A stretch of DNA of 64,000 nucleotides, from NCBI GenBank assembly GCA_009760855.2, contig WPIO01000025.1:5113501-5177500 (forward strand). Direction: 5' to 3'. Each line of letters opens with the position of its first letter. Positions within the stretch are counted from its first letter, which is position 1. The position numbers were made by a program, and so were the translations under genes. This document shows, piece by piece, positions 46,445 to 60,800 of the stretch. The DNA comes from Cristatella mucedo (Eukaryota > Bryozoa > Phylactolaemata > Cristatellidae). Below the pieces are notes generated by a model. It did no database searches. It was not told where the DNA came from and worked only from the letters and a program-made list of their open reading frames with translations.

Positions 46445-49400
46445 GTAAGCAGTTGGCATCTGATCGAAAGATTGTCAGCCATGCCGAATTGCTGTAGATA
46501 TCTCTGTCCTTGTCGTCAAGTGTCTCAGTATCTAAGCTAGGGGTCACACAGCAGTGAGCTATTATTGACTGTTTGCTTTCACACGTTTATTTTTTTTACC
46601 GGCCACTTTGCTTTGAATTTTGTAGCCAAGGCTCTAAGCCTAAGGGTACCGTTCTCTTAACTTTCAGACATAGGTCTTGGGTTCGAGTCCTGCTGCAGGC
46701 AATTCTTTATTACCGACTGAAAATCAGAAATGATAACCGCTAAGTCTCTTCTGAGCTGCACATACAAAAGGGCTTGTGAATCATTAAACCTTTTCTTTTT
46801 TACTTTGTTTTACCATTCGTATTGGTGCATGCCGTAATCATAGCCCAAGATGGGATGTAGCGAGCAGTATTATAATGCCGAACTCTTGGAAAGGAGCGGC
46901 ACACAAGCCCACTCCCGAATGCTGGTTCGGTGGGCTAGTGTTCAAGTAATCGGTTGCCTTGCCTCTCAGCACAGTGTTCCACGAGCTATCCTACTTATCA
47001 GTAGTACCAAGGTCGTGGGATGACTGATGTGCATGGGACCAAGTTACCAAACACGAATCCGGGGATTTTACCGTATCTTTATTTGAATGCAGACAATGTT
47101 TGTAGTCTATTTTAATCTTATCTTCAAGCTCCTCTTAAACACTGGCTACGACAAATACACGGACCTGGTCCTATATGCAAAGTTCGGCTCCAGCTGAAAT
47201 ACCTTTCTTCTATTCGGAGCTAGACCTCCACCTCACACACTGGTGCGAGCCGTAAGTAGACCGAAGGCTTCAACACCTGAGGTCGCGAATAGCAGTGTCG
47301 GTTTAGGGTCTCAGAGGCCTCTTCCGAAATCCCGTACTCTAATCGCCGGTCTACCAGTGAGCCTACTCCCTAACCGGAAACGAACCCCCTTCTCCACTTC
47401 CACCTATAGCCGGGGACATGAACGCTCATAGTTTTATTCTCTAACAGGGCCATGCTTCCACTCCCAAACCTAGAGCAGGAACACTGGTTGAGGTACGACA
47501 TGGTCGCCTTCTAGACCATTTATTTTGTTATCAAAGGAGGATGGTGACTAATGAAAGGTCCGAGCTGGCAGTGGCCAGCCTCTGGACGGAGCATGTGACC
47601 CAAAACGAACTCTCAGACCTACACTAGGCATTGATGAACCGGCCTCATAAACCGGCCTAAGAATGTCGAACTGCAGTCACGTAGAGGGCAGATTGTTGGG
47701 GACATTTCCAATTGGAAATGCAATTAGTCAAAATCACACTGCACTTTCGAAAGCTCACCTCTGGAAGGCCAAGGTGCTTGTCTTCGGAGCAATTAATCGC
47801 ACTATGCCTTCAAATTAGCTCGTTATTTAAGATTAGAAGTTTTCTGCCTAGTATTTGATCAAACTAAGCCTTTTCGAGCTTGCCGTTCACAGACTGGGGT
47901 GATGTTCTGTCTCGAAATCCAGTTTCCCAAGTTAGCCATGATGGCAACAGGCAAAAACTTGAACTGCGCTTATTGCCTGCCTCCTTACCTTCAGGGCAGA
48001 GGCGCATCTCCACTCAGCAACGTTGCATTCTAAAATGATGCCCACCTGGCGATACGCTACAGTACCAGCCTGCTTCTCGTAACACCCCTAGAGAGACCAA
48101 GAGTTTTAATCGTAATCTAAGGCTACACTTTATGTGTGAGATAAATGACAGGTCAATGTATTTCACTATCTTCTCTTAGAATATGAGCACAGCCAGGTCG
48201 GCGACCTTGCACGTCCGCTTCCCCCCTCAGCAGCAATTTCGACGTGGCATCTTTGCGCCTCCCCTCCCCAAGAGTGGCTTTCGGATATGGCCAGCAGAAG
48301 ACTCAGCTGCCGGATGTGGCCAGCATAGGCCACAGCCACCAGTGCAGCACCTGCTAACCATAAAGCACAAGAGGGATGTGTTTAAACCAAGGATGCACAC
48401 ACCCTTCACCTTAAGAGTCTGTCAAGTCATTTCAGCTTCTACAATAGAAAGGATTAAAAGCAAAGCTGATTGCCAACCTATCAGTTTAAATTGAGTCTGA
48501 AGCCCAAAAGTAGTATGTATATACCTCCCTTTGTGACTCCGCAAAGTCATAAGGATTAAGTGGGTGTTTACTGGAAGGTTTTCTGTAGCTCACTCTGTAG
48601 CCTAACTAACTCTCGATGCTCAAATGCTAGAAAACGAAATTCATCTCATGCTACAAAGAGAAAGTGAGCCAGGAGAGCAGTTGAGGAAGTGAGTCGTATG
48701 GAAGTAGCAGCACTACGATAGCTGGAAAGGATGTGCCAGTTTTGGCAGCACGAGAGGTGTTGCTGCATCCGTATTGTGGAAGCGATGTCTAGTCTTGAAC
48801 CTTCAAAAAATTCAAATTCAAACAGATTCAAAAGCCAAAAGATTGTTACCAACGAATTTTGGGTGAAAAATTAAAAAGCTAATACATGCAAATGTCCATA
48901 AAAGATCTTAAGACAATTTAGGCTGACGCCGGTTCACCTTTCATCTGGGTGTGAAGGAGCCAAGTCATGGTGGGCACTCTTGGTTAGGGTAAGAATTCTG
49001 CTTTGCATCTGTTAATCAATGGTGAGCCATTGCTGCTCCTTCAGCAAAGGAGAAACTTGGCTTAATTTCTTGCATTATTTCAAAAAACCTTGCATTCATA
49101 TTCATTAACAGCTGTGGAGGCATCACTGTATTTTTCGGGAGGCTAGCCAAAATTAAATGACATCACTCCAGTATAGCAGAGTCAGGGAGCTAGTGCGATC
49201 TTTAGCTAGTCACCGTAGTAGGTATTCTTTAATCTTGGACAGTGATCAAACTAGATGACTGGCTGTGTAAGAGGTATTCTGAATGAAACTGTTAAGAGTC
49301 AAATGGTCGTTAAAGAGGACACCTGTAATAATAGCACTAATAGCACGCAACAGCAGTCGCACTATAGCACCATTAAGTAGAAGGGCTAGTCTTTTAGTTC

Positions 49401-52400
49401 AATTGTACGTTAAGGGTGGCCTGCTTTAGCAAAGGAAGCATATGCTTGAGTTGCTTGAATTTATTAACCAAGCTCTTAGCCATATTCCGTATCAGCTGTA
49501 TATATTTAGTGGCTTTTGCAGCAGCAATAAGAGCTCTGCATACCTCTGTATGGAATCTGCTACTTTCCGAGTTTTTCTGTCTCAGTGATATGTGGAGTGA
49601 CATGTCAAGTGGAAATCTTAAATGCCTAATATGCATAGCAGAAATGTGCATTCAAGCAAGATATGATAATCTGCCCATAAAGTATTCAGGGTTGGCTATG
49701 GTCTAGTCTGAGTCTGATTGCCTGATACCTCATTTGCGATAGTGTTCAGCAGGTTTGCTTAAGAGAGTTCCTGGATGCTGGCACTACGTCAATGCCTTAG
49801 TCATTAGAGTTTTTAAGAATGGAGGCAATGATAGCTGCAGTCTCCCTGGGTTGATTCTCAATGAAGCTTCCGGTTTCCAGGTCATCTTTTAAAGATATTT
49901 GTACTTGCAGTAGCTGAGCAGATAGATCTCAGCGATGGTCATCGATGGTATTGGCACAGGCTGAATTCTGCACCGATGTGCCGAATTCTAAGGATCTGTC
50001 CCCTCTACTGCTGCTTACATCCTACAAGTATCTTCTAACCCCGCACCTGTAATTTTGTGTATGAGCATTGTAAGATAACTAAGGCTGGATTTCATTAGCA
50101 ACGACTCCTGCTTATGGGGCGTTTTGGTTTTTCAATTAACAACACCAGCTGTCAAATCGTGTAATGAAGCATCTATTCATGTCAAGTCTGGATTGTTAAT
50201 GTCAGCTCGTCATTCCTGTGCTAGGATTTTGTCACAATATGCCACATTAAAGCATACTTCTTTACAGATTATTCTGACTGAATTATTCATAGTTGCCATG
50301 TAGAATATTATAAAGTGTACCTTCATAGTGCAAAGTTGGAAAACCCTGGACAGCAAATGCGATCCACTGAGGTTTCTAGGGTGCTTACGCTGCCATGGTC
50401 TTACGTAACATTTTCCTTTCACTGTCAGTAACTACCGCTCGTGTTCTTGCAGCGCAGGCTAATCGAAAACTAGCAGGAGGTAAGATAATGAGCCGGTTTA
50501 GATAATGACCAGGTCGCATAAAGGTGGCAGGCAGGTGGGAAATCATCCCTGAACAGCTAGGCTAATCCAGTGGGAGCTAGAACTGGTGCTTAGTGACCTT
50601 TGTTCAGCGGTCTACTTATGAGTTTGCCACCGGCAGAGTACATTGGATAGGGGGGCTGGCAAGCAGGTACACAGGCACGTGAGTGGCACCGTGGTGGTGG
50701 CCCAAAAAGAGAAACGATCGGTGAGCCTAAAGGTCAATACTGCTCTGGGCCCGCATTGGTCTTGATGAACCAGGGCCGGCCTTAGCACTGCTGACACTGC
50801 TGTCTGTACTGGCCGTTCTCGCTAGCTAGCTGGTAGGAGACGAGAGTAGCAGATCCATTGGTGGATTCAGCCAATGGTCGCTCGCGGTCTCATGGAAAGT
50901 GAATCAAGTGCAGGTGATCGGCTCAACGGCTGCGGTTAATAATAATAATAATAACACACTTGAACTCAGAGAACTTCAACTCTTTCTTGGCGCTTTAGTT
51001 TGCTGCAAAGAAAACACGATCTGATGGTTAGCGGTAGCATGCTCGATAAACAACAAGAATAAACATATTAGGGGTGACTTGCACAGGGTCAGCACGAACA
51101 GCATGCTGTTAAGATTAGTAATAGGTCAACCACTGGTCTTTCAGCTGCTGCTGTGGTGGCTGCTCATGTGGCTGATGTGGCTGCACTGCTCAAAGATCTC
51201 TTTTGATTGAGTCGAGTAGTGTTCCTCCCTTCACAGGAGATCTCTCAGCAGTGATGAGGGGTCGGGTGCCTGCAAACCACCACTGCAATGCAAAGTCGGC
51301 AAGCCAGACAAACCACCACTGCAAAGCAGAGGCGCTGCCCTAGAGGCTTTCCGACGGGCAGCAGTCAGTCGCTTGCCATTGGTGTGGCAATGAGCTCAGT
51401 GAGAATCCCGTGGTTCGGTAGATAGCGGGCAGACTGACCAGCTTAGACTGACCTCGATCGGTGTTTGAGGGGGCGGGTTGCCAGGGCTTCGAAGCCCACT
51501 GAATGGGGGCGGGAAAGCAGCCTAGTGGAGCAAAGGTGACAAGGGTGACAAGGAGGCAGCCGCAAGCAGGTGTCTCCTGCTTTGAGCCCAGAGTGCCACC
51601 CACACTAGCTCGGCTGCCTCGCGATCTGAGCTTAGTAAGCAATCGGATTTTATGTGCAAATACTATCAATTGCCCAGACGAATGCATTCTTAGCTGAGCC
51701 CTCTAACTGCCTAGAAGACTCTGCAGGCTGGTAACAGGCAGCAGCGATGCATTGAGGCAGACCTGCTGAATAGCATCGCGGACAGTCTTAATCACTCGGA
51801 AATTGATAGCTGTGTATTGAAATTTTAGAAGGTCTTCAGGCTTCTATCATGGTCTTTGGTTCAACTTCTTGTGCATCAACATGCATGCGTGTGCACTCGG
51901 CAAGGATTCGGCCGAGGATGGACCGACCGGCGACCTTTATCCGTGGAAGCCAATCGTAGCAAGCTGGAAGGGGTGTGTCGAAGTGGCAGGCTGTCCCTTT
52001 AGGGTCCATTCAAAGGTGACCTGGGTCCGGCAGCCTCTCCTTTACTTTGTCAGCGTAAGCACACTTTGTGCATGCGCAAGCGCCCACCCACACACACACT
52101 CGCGCTCAGATACACGGGCATGTATGTACACCTGCATGCCCATGGACATAGCCGTGCATATTTTTTATTGCCTAGCTTGCCAGCTCACGAAGAGGCTGGT
52201 AGAGTTACTTCATGGCATTTCCATATCTACTGGCTCCAGCCTCAATAGACAGGCACAGGCATCTGCAGATATGTGGTGCCAAACCTTGACTTCTGTCTGG
52301 TCTGCTACCACCATTATTTGGGTTGTGGCTGTCGGACAGCAGGTAGCCACTGCCATTGTCTCATCAGCATACATGCAATGTCTCTAGTGAATGTCAATTT

Positions 52401-55196
52401 GACACACTAAAGAATTGCTACATGCTAGAAAAACCGTGTTGGGGTGGATGCAGGTCGAGACAGGTAGCAGCGCTAGCCTGAGCATGGTTTCCGGTAGGCT
52501 GGCTTGGCCGAATGGCAGAAAATGCATTTTTCACGAGACAAGAAATGCTATGTCGATAGCCAATCGTGAAAGATGATCCGGGATGTCCGTGCTTCGAGGC
52601 AGCAGCAAAGCCTGGTGGGATGAGTGCAGCCTGCATGCGGCTCGTGCATCCACTGTGGTGGCTCCACGCCTTCCAGACTTCATCGGGCAGCTGGTTAGGA
52701 CCGGTTGTTGGCAGATCGTCTGTCCATCGACATCACGGATCAGCCTGCCCACTGGCACCGTCTGAGGTAGAAGCTTGCCCAGCAAGATAAGGGCCACTTC
52801 AGGAGACCGTGACCAGTGGATCGAAGTCAGTCGGGCAGAGCCCTCTGCCACTCCCCCAGTGGCACTGGTGGACTCTTGACCTGTAACCTGATTGTGAGCA
52901 TCGTCGGGAGGCGAATGCTTTTGCAAATAAGCCAGCGGTTCTGTGCAGTGTACACCTGACCAGCTTCTAGGCTTGTTGAGAGCAATGGTAATGGTAATAT
53001 GGTTAGACACTGCTGCTGCAGCTACCATGCTGCTGCAAAGACGGCAGTTCTAAAGCAAAGGGTCAGCTTGTTGCTGGCTCTCTTGATCCAAAAAGCTCCC
53101 TTTCCTTCCCTCCCCCTCTCCCTTGACCTCCCATCCTCCCCCTGCAAATGACGTTTAACTGTCACTTAACTATGTATCAGAGTATGTATCAGAAGTCCCT
53201 AAATAGGGATCAAGTCATCTCAGTGAGCCTATAAGAATGATATTTTATTATTATTATTATTATCGTTATAATCATGTTGTGCAGGGATGGAGCCGGTGAG
53301 GGGCAGGGGAGCAATTGCCCCCACTCATAGACAGAGGCTCTGTACCTAGCTCGTGTACCTCAGTACCTAGATCGTTGGGCAAATTTCCGCAGGCTCAAGG
53401 GGCAGAAGCAGTATGAAGACGTGACACAGACGAGTCGAATAGATTTGTCAATTTTTTCTATTTTAATGTGGTACCTATGTCATGTGTGAAGTGACCTATA
53501 GCTCCCTTGCCCCCAACCTGACAGTTCTTACTCCTTGCCCCTGATGTACTACCAAGGAGATGCAATACTTGACTTCAAGGTTTTGTCGCTCACTTTTAGG
53601 TCACTTTATTCTTTGGCTCCAGCCTATCTCTCAGATATACTCCCCCATCAGGCCAAGCATCGTACCACCTGCTTTTCGGAATCCAACAGTCTACAAATAC
53701 CCCGTACAAACCTCAAATCCTTTAGAGACCGTGCATTTAGTTCGTATGCTCCCAAAGCCTGGAACTCCCCCCCCCCCGACCTGCGTCAGAACATCCCCTG
53801 ACCTGACCACATTTAAAAAGAATTAAAAAACACACCTATTTAGTACCGCATTTAGTGGGTCCCTGTGATTCGTCCTTGATGTGCTTATGCGTGCTGACAC
53901 TGTGCATGCTGCCACTAACCACATTTGCATGCTGACCCTGTGCATGTCATCCCTAACCATGTTATTTATTTTGTTTGCTTAGCAAGCATGATTTTTACTC
54001 ACGATTCAATTGCATTTCCCTTTGCAGCAAATGTAAAGCACCTAGAGAGAGATTAAGTTCTCTGAAGGCGCTTTATCGAGTGCATTATTATTATTAGTAC
54101 TTGCAACCGACTGCAGATTCAGGGCGGTAACTGATCACTGTAGACTATTGTTGAATGCCAAGGGAGGTGCGATCTGGCTAGCAGACTCCTCATGCTTAAG
54201 CTATCGTTTTGTTAGGTTTTCATTACTTTGTCTCTTTTAATGTCATCCTCCTACAGAAACCCGTTAGAAAGACTGATCGCCGTGATGGATTCCAGAAACC
54301 CCTGATGGCTGATCCCCTGCAAGTCATGATCATGTGCAAGAGCATTAATCAGCATTCCTGAGACTAGAAGCTTGACAAAAAAACTGTGTTCGACCTCTCT
54401 GCTATTTTGTGTAGCTGCACAGTTCCATAGCTTGACAGTACGATTTCGACCTGATTCATTTTACCTTTACACTACAAGAACTAGAATGAGATCGGAGAGC
54501 ACAAAAGCTACAGAGTGTACTAAGCAACATACGTGGTCCATCTCCTGACCATGCTCCCTGATAAGTGATTGGCCCCTTTAGTCAATATGTATAACCCAAT
54601 GCTTGCTCTGGCGGTCTATTCACAGGTGTAATGCAGCCTATATTTAATCCAGTGTCTTCTTTGCATGTAGCCATTTAATTGCCATAGGCAGCTGGCATGC
54701 ATGGTGCCGACGGAGCTTCTTCCTTGTGCAAGCAGCTAAGGCCTCAGCGATGCTGCCATCGCGCAGTCTGTGCTTGTTTGAGCATTGTGTCGTCGTGGTG
54801 TGGCATGGTTCTTAGTGAGTTGCTTGAGGATGAGGACAGCATAATCTAGTGGATTTGCAGGTTACTCGAAGCAATTAGCCGGGCACATCCGGGTCGATCT
54901 GATGGCAAACCTATATAATTGATTTCCCTTATGTGAAAATCCCAGCAGTCTAATCATAGTGCGACTGCCACGTGGCTGGATTCAGTGTCAAACAAGGGCG
55001 ATCAATATTGCGATGAAGGCACGAGAGACGGCAAATACTAAGACTTACTTAGCCTGCTTCTTGCAGCATAGTGCAGCAAAGGCTTTTCAACTTTTTGGTA
55101 TGTGGGCCCTGTCACACGTGAAAGAAGTTCTGACCTGACACGATGTGCCCAATGTTCACCACAGGCTGCTGCCTCCCTCTGGTCGCTGCTGAAGTG

Positions 55197-55291
<95 letters not shown>

Positions 55292-57773
55292 GATTTATCC
55301 TATAGACGGCGGCTTGGAGCTGCTTGAGCTGCCTACCGGCGCAACTCTTGCCTTGTTCTATAGGATGGAGAGTTCGTATGGGACCGACAAGCGCAGGAGC
55401 TACTGCTGGGCTGCTTCTTCTATGGCTATATCGTGACACAGATCCCAGCCGGCTGGATGGCAGAGAAGTAGGTCAAGCAGCCGATTGTCGGTCGCTGCAG
55501 GCAGCAGCTCACTGCTGGCTGCATTCGTGCTCGCGGGTCGAGAGGTCAGAAGCATCGTCAAAGGCATGCAGTTGGATCAGCCTGGGCAGCCAAGATGTCA
55601 AGCTCATTCGAGGCACTCGGGCACAGGAACCACAACAGCTGAGCGAGCGCGCGCTTGTGCATGCGCAGAGTGCTAACAGGTGAACGGTCTTGGTGCAGCC
55701 ACTCGGCCATGCACCCCATCCACTCTGCTCTCAGGACAGCGCTGCTCCTACGCACGGTCCGATATTATGTGCAGCTGCTCGCTGAAGAAGTAGCTTGCAA
55801 CTCCCGGTGCCAATGCACACGGGGCTCTCCAAAAAAATGCATAGTTCCTCTGAATTCCCGCCCGACCTCCTATCAAGATGTAGCGCCTGGCTAGCTGCCT
55901 TGATGCATGCTTCGGCAGTGCCCCTCCCTGCGGGGAGGGGGGGGTCAGTCAAGTTGTGATTGCCACCAGCAGCAGTCCTGTACTGCTGTCACGTATCACA
56001 ATCTTGGGCTGTACAGGGCTTTGCCGTCGCTGTCGCATCAAGCCACAATGTAGGGGTGAGACTGCACTTGCCACTCAAATCACGGGGTGGCCACTTATGC
56101 CGTCAATCTTAATCCGTTTTGCAATTGCTTTGATCGGCCATTTTTCACAGATAGAAACAAAAGAGGTTGGTCTCATCTTTTGCAGGTTCGGTGCCAAGAA
56201 AATTTATGGCATTGGAATTCTCGGCACGTCGGTTTTCACATTACTTACTCCAATCGCTGCACGCAAGAGCTTCAATGTACTGGTTGCAGTAAGGGTACTC
56301 GAAGGGTTATTTGAGGTATTCATCTGTCTTTGTCATGGATCATACATCGCTAGTATGGTTATGAAAACGACGCGGTAATTGTTTGGGAATCATCCTGGAT
56401 CATCTCCGCACCTGCGTGTGTACTGTGTAGCCGGCCAGTGTTGCATGGAAGGTCTCGGCGTTTACTGGTTCTGGAAGCTACTAGTCTGTCAATAATGTAG
56501 CTTAGATGCTGTGGCAATGAATTCGATCCGCTTGAGCCGCTAGGGGCAGTTGTTTTGATCTGTAGGGGGCCAGCTCTCCTATGTGGTTCACCGGCTGGCT
56601 GTGCTGTGCAGCAGAGAAGCTTGGAGCATTCAGTTACTCAGCAGCTGATTCGAGATGATTTGGTTAGCTGCATGATCTTAGTAGTAGTAGTAGTAATAAT
56701 AATAATAATAATAACACACTTGAAAAAGTGCCTTCAGAGAACTCTTTCTAGGTGCTTTACATTTGCTTTAAAGGAAACACGGTGGGGGTTGGAGTTTCAA
56801 AGCAGACGGGACAGCGGCTGCATGCTGTCGCCCTGCAAGCCGTCGCGAGGAAAGAAGGTAACGCCTGCTAAAGTGCCACGGTGTTGATGTGTCGTCGCTA
56901 GTGTGGTGGTGCTAAATTACCTACAACAAGCAGGACACGAAATGCTCTACTAGGGAAAGAGTGGTGGAGGCAGATGGCAGGTTTATAGCATGCCAAGGAT
57001 AGTATGTGGTACAGGTATATGGTGCATTTACTTTTGAGCTTGCTCAGCAGTGAAACCTTAAGATGGTCAGACAATTGCATAGAAGAAACCTTATTTGACT
57101 GCAACTGCCCTGTCGGTAGGAGACCATCTGGGCTTAGAGGTCTCTGCAAAGACAGGAAGACTTAGCCCTCTCAACTCTTGTGGACACAAATTGGAAATAT
57201 CACGAGGCTGCCAGCTTAGATGGGAGTTTTGTAGACAAAGTGTGGCTCTGTTGTCTAGAGCCTGTGGGCAGTCAGCTGCCTCTGGCCTCTACCAAAGAGC
57301 TAACCACCAGGGACCTAATGCCAAGGTGACCATTTGCTACCTCCTTTCTACTTTAGTGGGCTCTCAAACCACTATCTCCCCTGTCCCTCGGCTACAATTC
57401 ATCGTGCTGCTCCTGGTACTAAACTGACATCTTTTGGGGATCAAGCCTTCAGTTCGTCGCCGAGTGCACCTAGCAGAGAAAAGCCATGTCTACCCATTCT
57501 AACAATTGGAGTCAAGAATGGCCTCGATGTCTGGCTATGGCTGGTAAATCCACTCTCACTTGGTAACAGGAGAGATCTCGTAAGTGTGGAGGTAGTGAAG
57601 TTTAGGGTTTGAAGGCAAATGGGAAATGGAACAAACTCTTTCATTCTCTCAGACTGTTTCCCATGCTGCTTGTTCATGAAGGCAGTATCCGGGTTGCTTT
57701 TTGGGGTCTGTATCTTATCTGTCGGCTGCCTCAGAAGTCTCATATCTATCTCAAAGAAGGAGACCTGTGTGTG

Positions 57774-57814
<41 letters not shown>

Positions 57815-60800
57815 CACCCCTAACCATATTATACTTATTGTTTATTTTGCATGGTTACTATTAATATTATTATTATGAGACCATTCAGCTTATTCTTCAA
57901 ACCTGCCTGCCAAGACCCTTTCCGGCAGCCTCCGGTCTCCACCTGTATTACTAGTCAAAATGGATGACGTCAGCTTGAAGTTATTGGGTGTTTTTACTCC
58001 TAACGTTTGTCAGACTAGGGACACTTTTAGCTAGAGATCAATGTACTAGCTGATTCAGTGGCCTCTTTTGTATAGCAACAGAAGAGCCTTTACGGTTATT
58101 ACTACTATTTGCAGTGGCACTACAGGATCGCCCATCGCAGGAGTCAAACACACGACCTCGGTTCCGAGGTGGTGAAAAGAAAAACTTAGTGTGTCATCAC
58201 GGCTCACCGAACTCTCTCACGTTCAGCTTTCCCGTTACACCCAGTGAGCTTGTCTTTTTTCTTGTGTGATTTTCGTTCTTACTTGTGAAAGATACAATGC
58301 ATCTTACTAAGCAGCGTTTCTACTAACCAGCCCCTGTGAGTGTCGTCTTTTGTGCTGTTACATGCTAGCCTAAACAAGAGACCTTGTTTGTCATTTACTC
58401 ATGGTTATTGCTTCTCTTGCAGCAAGTGATTAGCACCAGGATTTGGATTTGGTTCTCTTAGGATACTATACAAAATACTTATTGATAGTATTCTCATGAT
58501 TATCAGCGGTGAATTTATCTAATGCTGAGCTTCTCCTGCAACTTAATGGCTGAGCTGGGGATTCCATGGGTGACCAGGTGGTGGTCCGGTTTCGAAGAAT
58601 TGATAATTTACCAACTTGCTGCTTTCCAGCAGCTGGCTGGTAGGCTCGCTTGGCTCATGGTGCTTGGCCGCTCTTAAAAATCAAAAAGTGGTATTCTTAG
58701 ACGTCATTAACCGGTGCCTTTTAAGCAATAGATCATGCAAGAAAAGCACCTGCCCACGTTCTTTCCCATTCTGCCCCGCCCTCCAGGCTTGCCACACCCA
58801 ACCTACTGCAGACAATCGGTGATGATGAGGATAATATTGATAGCAATAGTATGACATTTGTGCAGTGCCCTATCAGCAAGCACGAGTTAGCGCAGAAAGG
58901 AATATTCACCCAGACCAAAAAACATTGCAGTGAGGAACAGGGGGAGCAGTGGATTGGCTTCTTTTTAAATGTTAAGCAAGAAAATATCGTGCGACAGTCG
59001 ACACTGCGCTTCAGATTTTGAAGGCATACGAACTAAGGCATCATTTTCAACCGAGGATTTAGGGTTGGCACGCAAAATGCAGCTAAACAACTCGAGCCAG
59101 AGGAGTGGTCGCTACGAAGGGAAGCAAGCAAGTGGGAAGTAGTTTGGATAGCTTGGGGTCTGAGCAAGAAAATGAAGGGACCTAAAAGTGGGCGACAAAG
59201 AAAATAAATATGATAAAACAATAAAGTCGATATGTCCCTCGATGGGGAGCCAGTGCAGGTCGATGCAATGTGGTACAATGTGACGATTGCAAGGCTCACA
59301 AAATGCACTGTTATTGGTGGACCCGTCTAGCACCGCCATCTTATCACGTTTCTCCCCTGCCTTTTTTCCTTTTTTTAGGGAGTGACCTTTCCGTGCATGC
59401 ATGCCATGTGGGCTCAGTGGGCGCCTCCGCTGGAGCGCAGTCGCCTGTCAGTCATGACGTATGCCGGTGCACAGCTCGGCACCGTCATATCGCTGCCAGT
59501 GTCGGGCCTCCTCGCCAAGTACGGCTTTGACGGTGGCTGGCCGTCGGTATTCTACGTATTCGGTGAGAACAAGTGGCAGCAGCTCGAAGTACCGTCCATC
59601 ATGCACGACGGTGCATTTTCACTCTGCAGAGCGCATATCGTATCTTAATAATAATAATAATTCACTTGATAAAGCGCCCTCAGAGAACTTAATCTCTCTC
59701 TAGGTGCTTTACATTTGCTGCAAAGTGAAATGCAATTGAATGGTAAGTAAAATCATGCTTGAAAAACAAACAAAATGAATAATATGGTTAGGGTTGACAT
59801 GCACAGGGTCAGCATGCAAATGTGGTTAGTGGCAGCATGCACAGCACGCATAAGCACATCAAGGACGAATCACAGGGACCCACTAAATGCTGTCCTAAAT
59901 AAGTGTTTTTAGGTTCCTTTTAAATGTGGTCAGGTCGGGGGATGTTTTGACGCAGGTCGGGAGGCAGTTCCAGGCTTTGGGAGCATACGAACTAAATGCA
60001 CGGTCTCCAAAGGATTTAAGGTTTGTACGAGGTATTTCTAGACTGTTGGATTCCGAAAAGCGGGTGGTACGATGCTTGGCCTGATGGGGTAGTATATCTG
60101 AAAGATAGGCTGGAGCCATAGAATGAAGGGACCTAAAAGTGAGCGACAAAACCTTGAAGTCAATCCGTTGCTTGACTGGTAGCCAGTGCAGGTCGGCAAG
60201 AAGTGGAGTAATGTGGCAACTGCGACGCTCACGACAGACAAGTCTAGCTGCCGAGTTTTGCACCAGCTGCAATCGCCTGATCGCACATGCTGGTAGGCCA
60301 GTAAGCAGTGAGTTGCAGAAGTCGTGACAGGATGTCACGAATGTATGGACCAACTTAGATGTGGTATCTTTATCTAAACAAGCCCGAATTTTAGCAATGT
60401 TATGAAGCTGAAAATAGGCGGATTTGACTGTGGAGCTGATATGGTCGTCTAACGAGAGGTCGCTTTGGAATATGACACCTAGATTTTGAGCTGATTCAAC
60501 TGGAGATATGCTGGCAGAGCCAATTTTGAAAGTCAGCCTTTCCAATCTCTGAATAACACTGGGTTTGCCCATAACAAGTAAGTTAGTTTTACCATTGTTT
60601 AGTTTTAGAAAATTTGCTGCCATCTATGTGCGGATGTCATCAATGCATGCAGCTAGTGAGTTGAGAGAATTTGAGGTGCTCGAAGGCTAGGAGGGATCAA
60701 AGCAAAGGTACAACTGAGTGTCATCCGCATAGAAGTGAAAGCCTAGATTGTGCTTGGCAATCACATCAGTAAGAGGCAGAGTATAAACCGTGAAAAGAAC

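Noticed and set aside
51340-53028. Minus-strand frames of 115 and 165 codons
   Set aside because: No recognised motif or splice support; lie inside an intron of the sialin-like gene.
60139-60327. Repeated frame [20 protein letters not shown] (also at 11.5, 21.6, 22.9 kb)
   Set aside because: Antisense of the L2 C-terminal domain, not a gene family.
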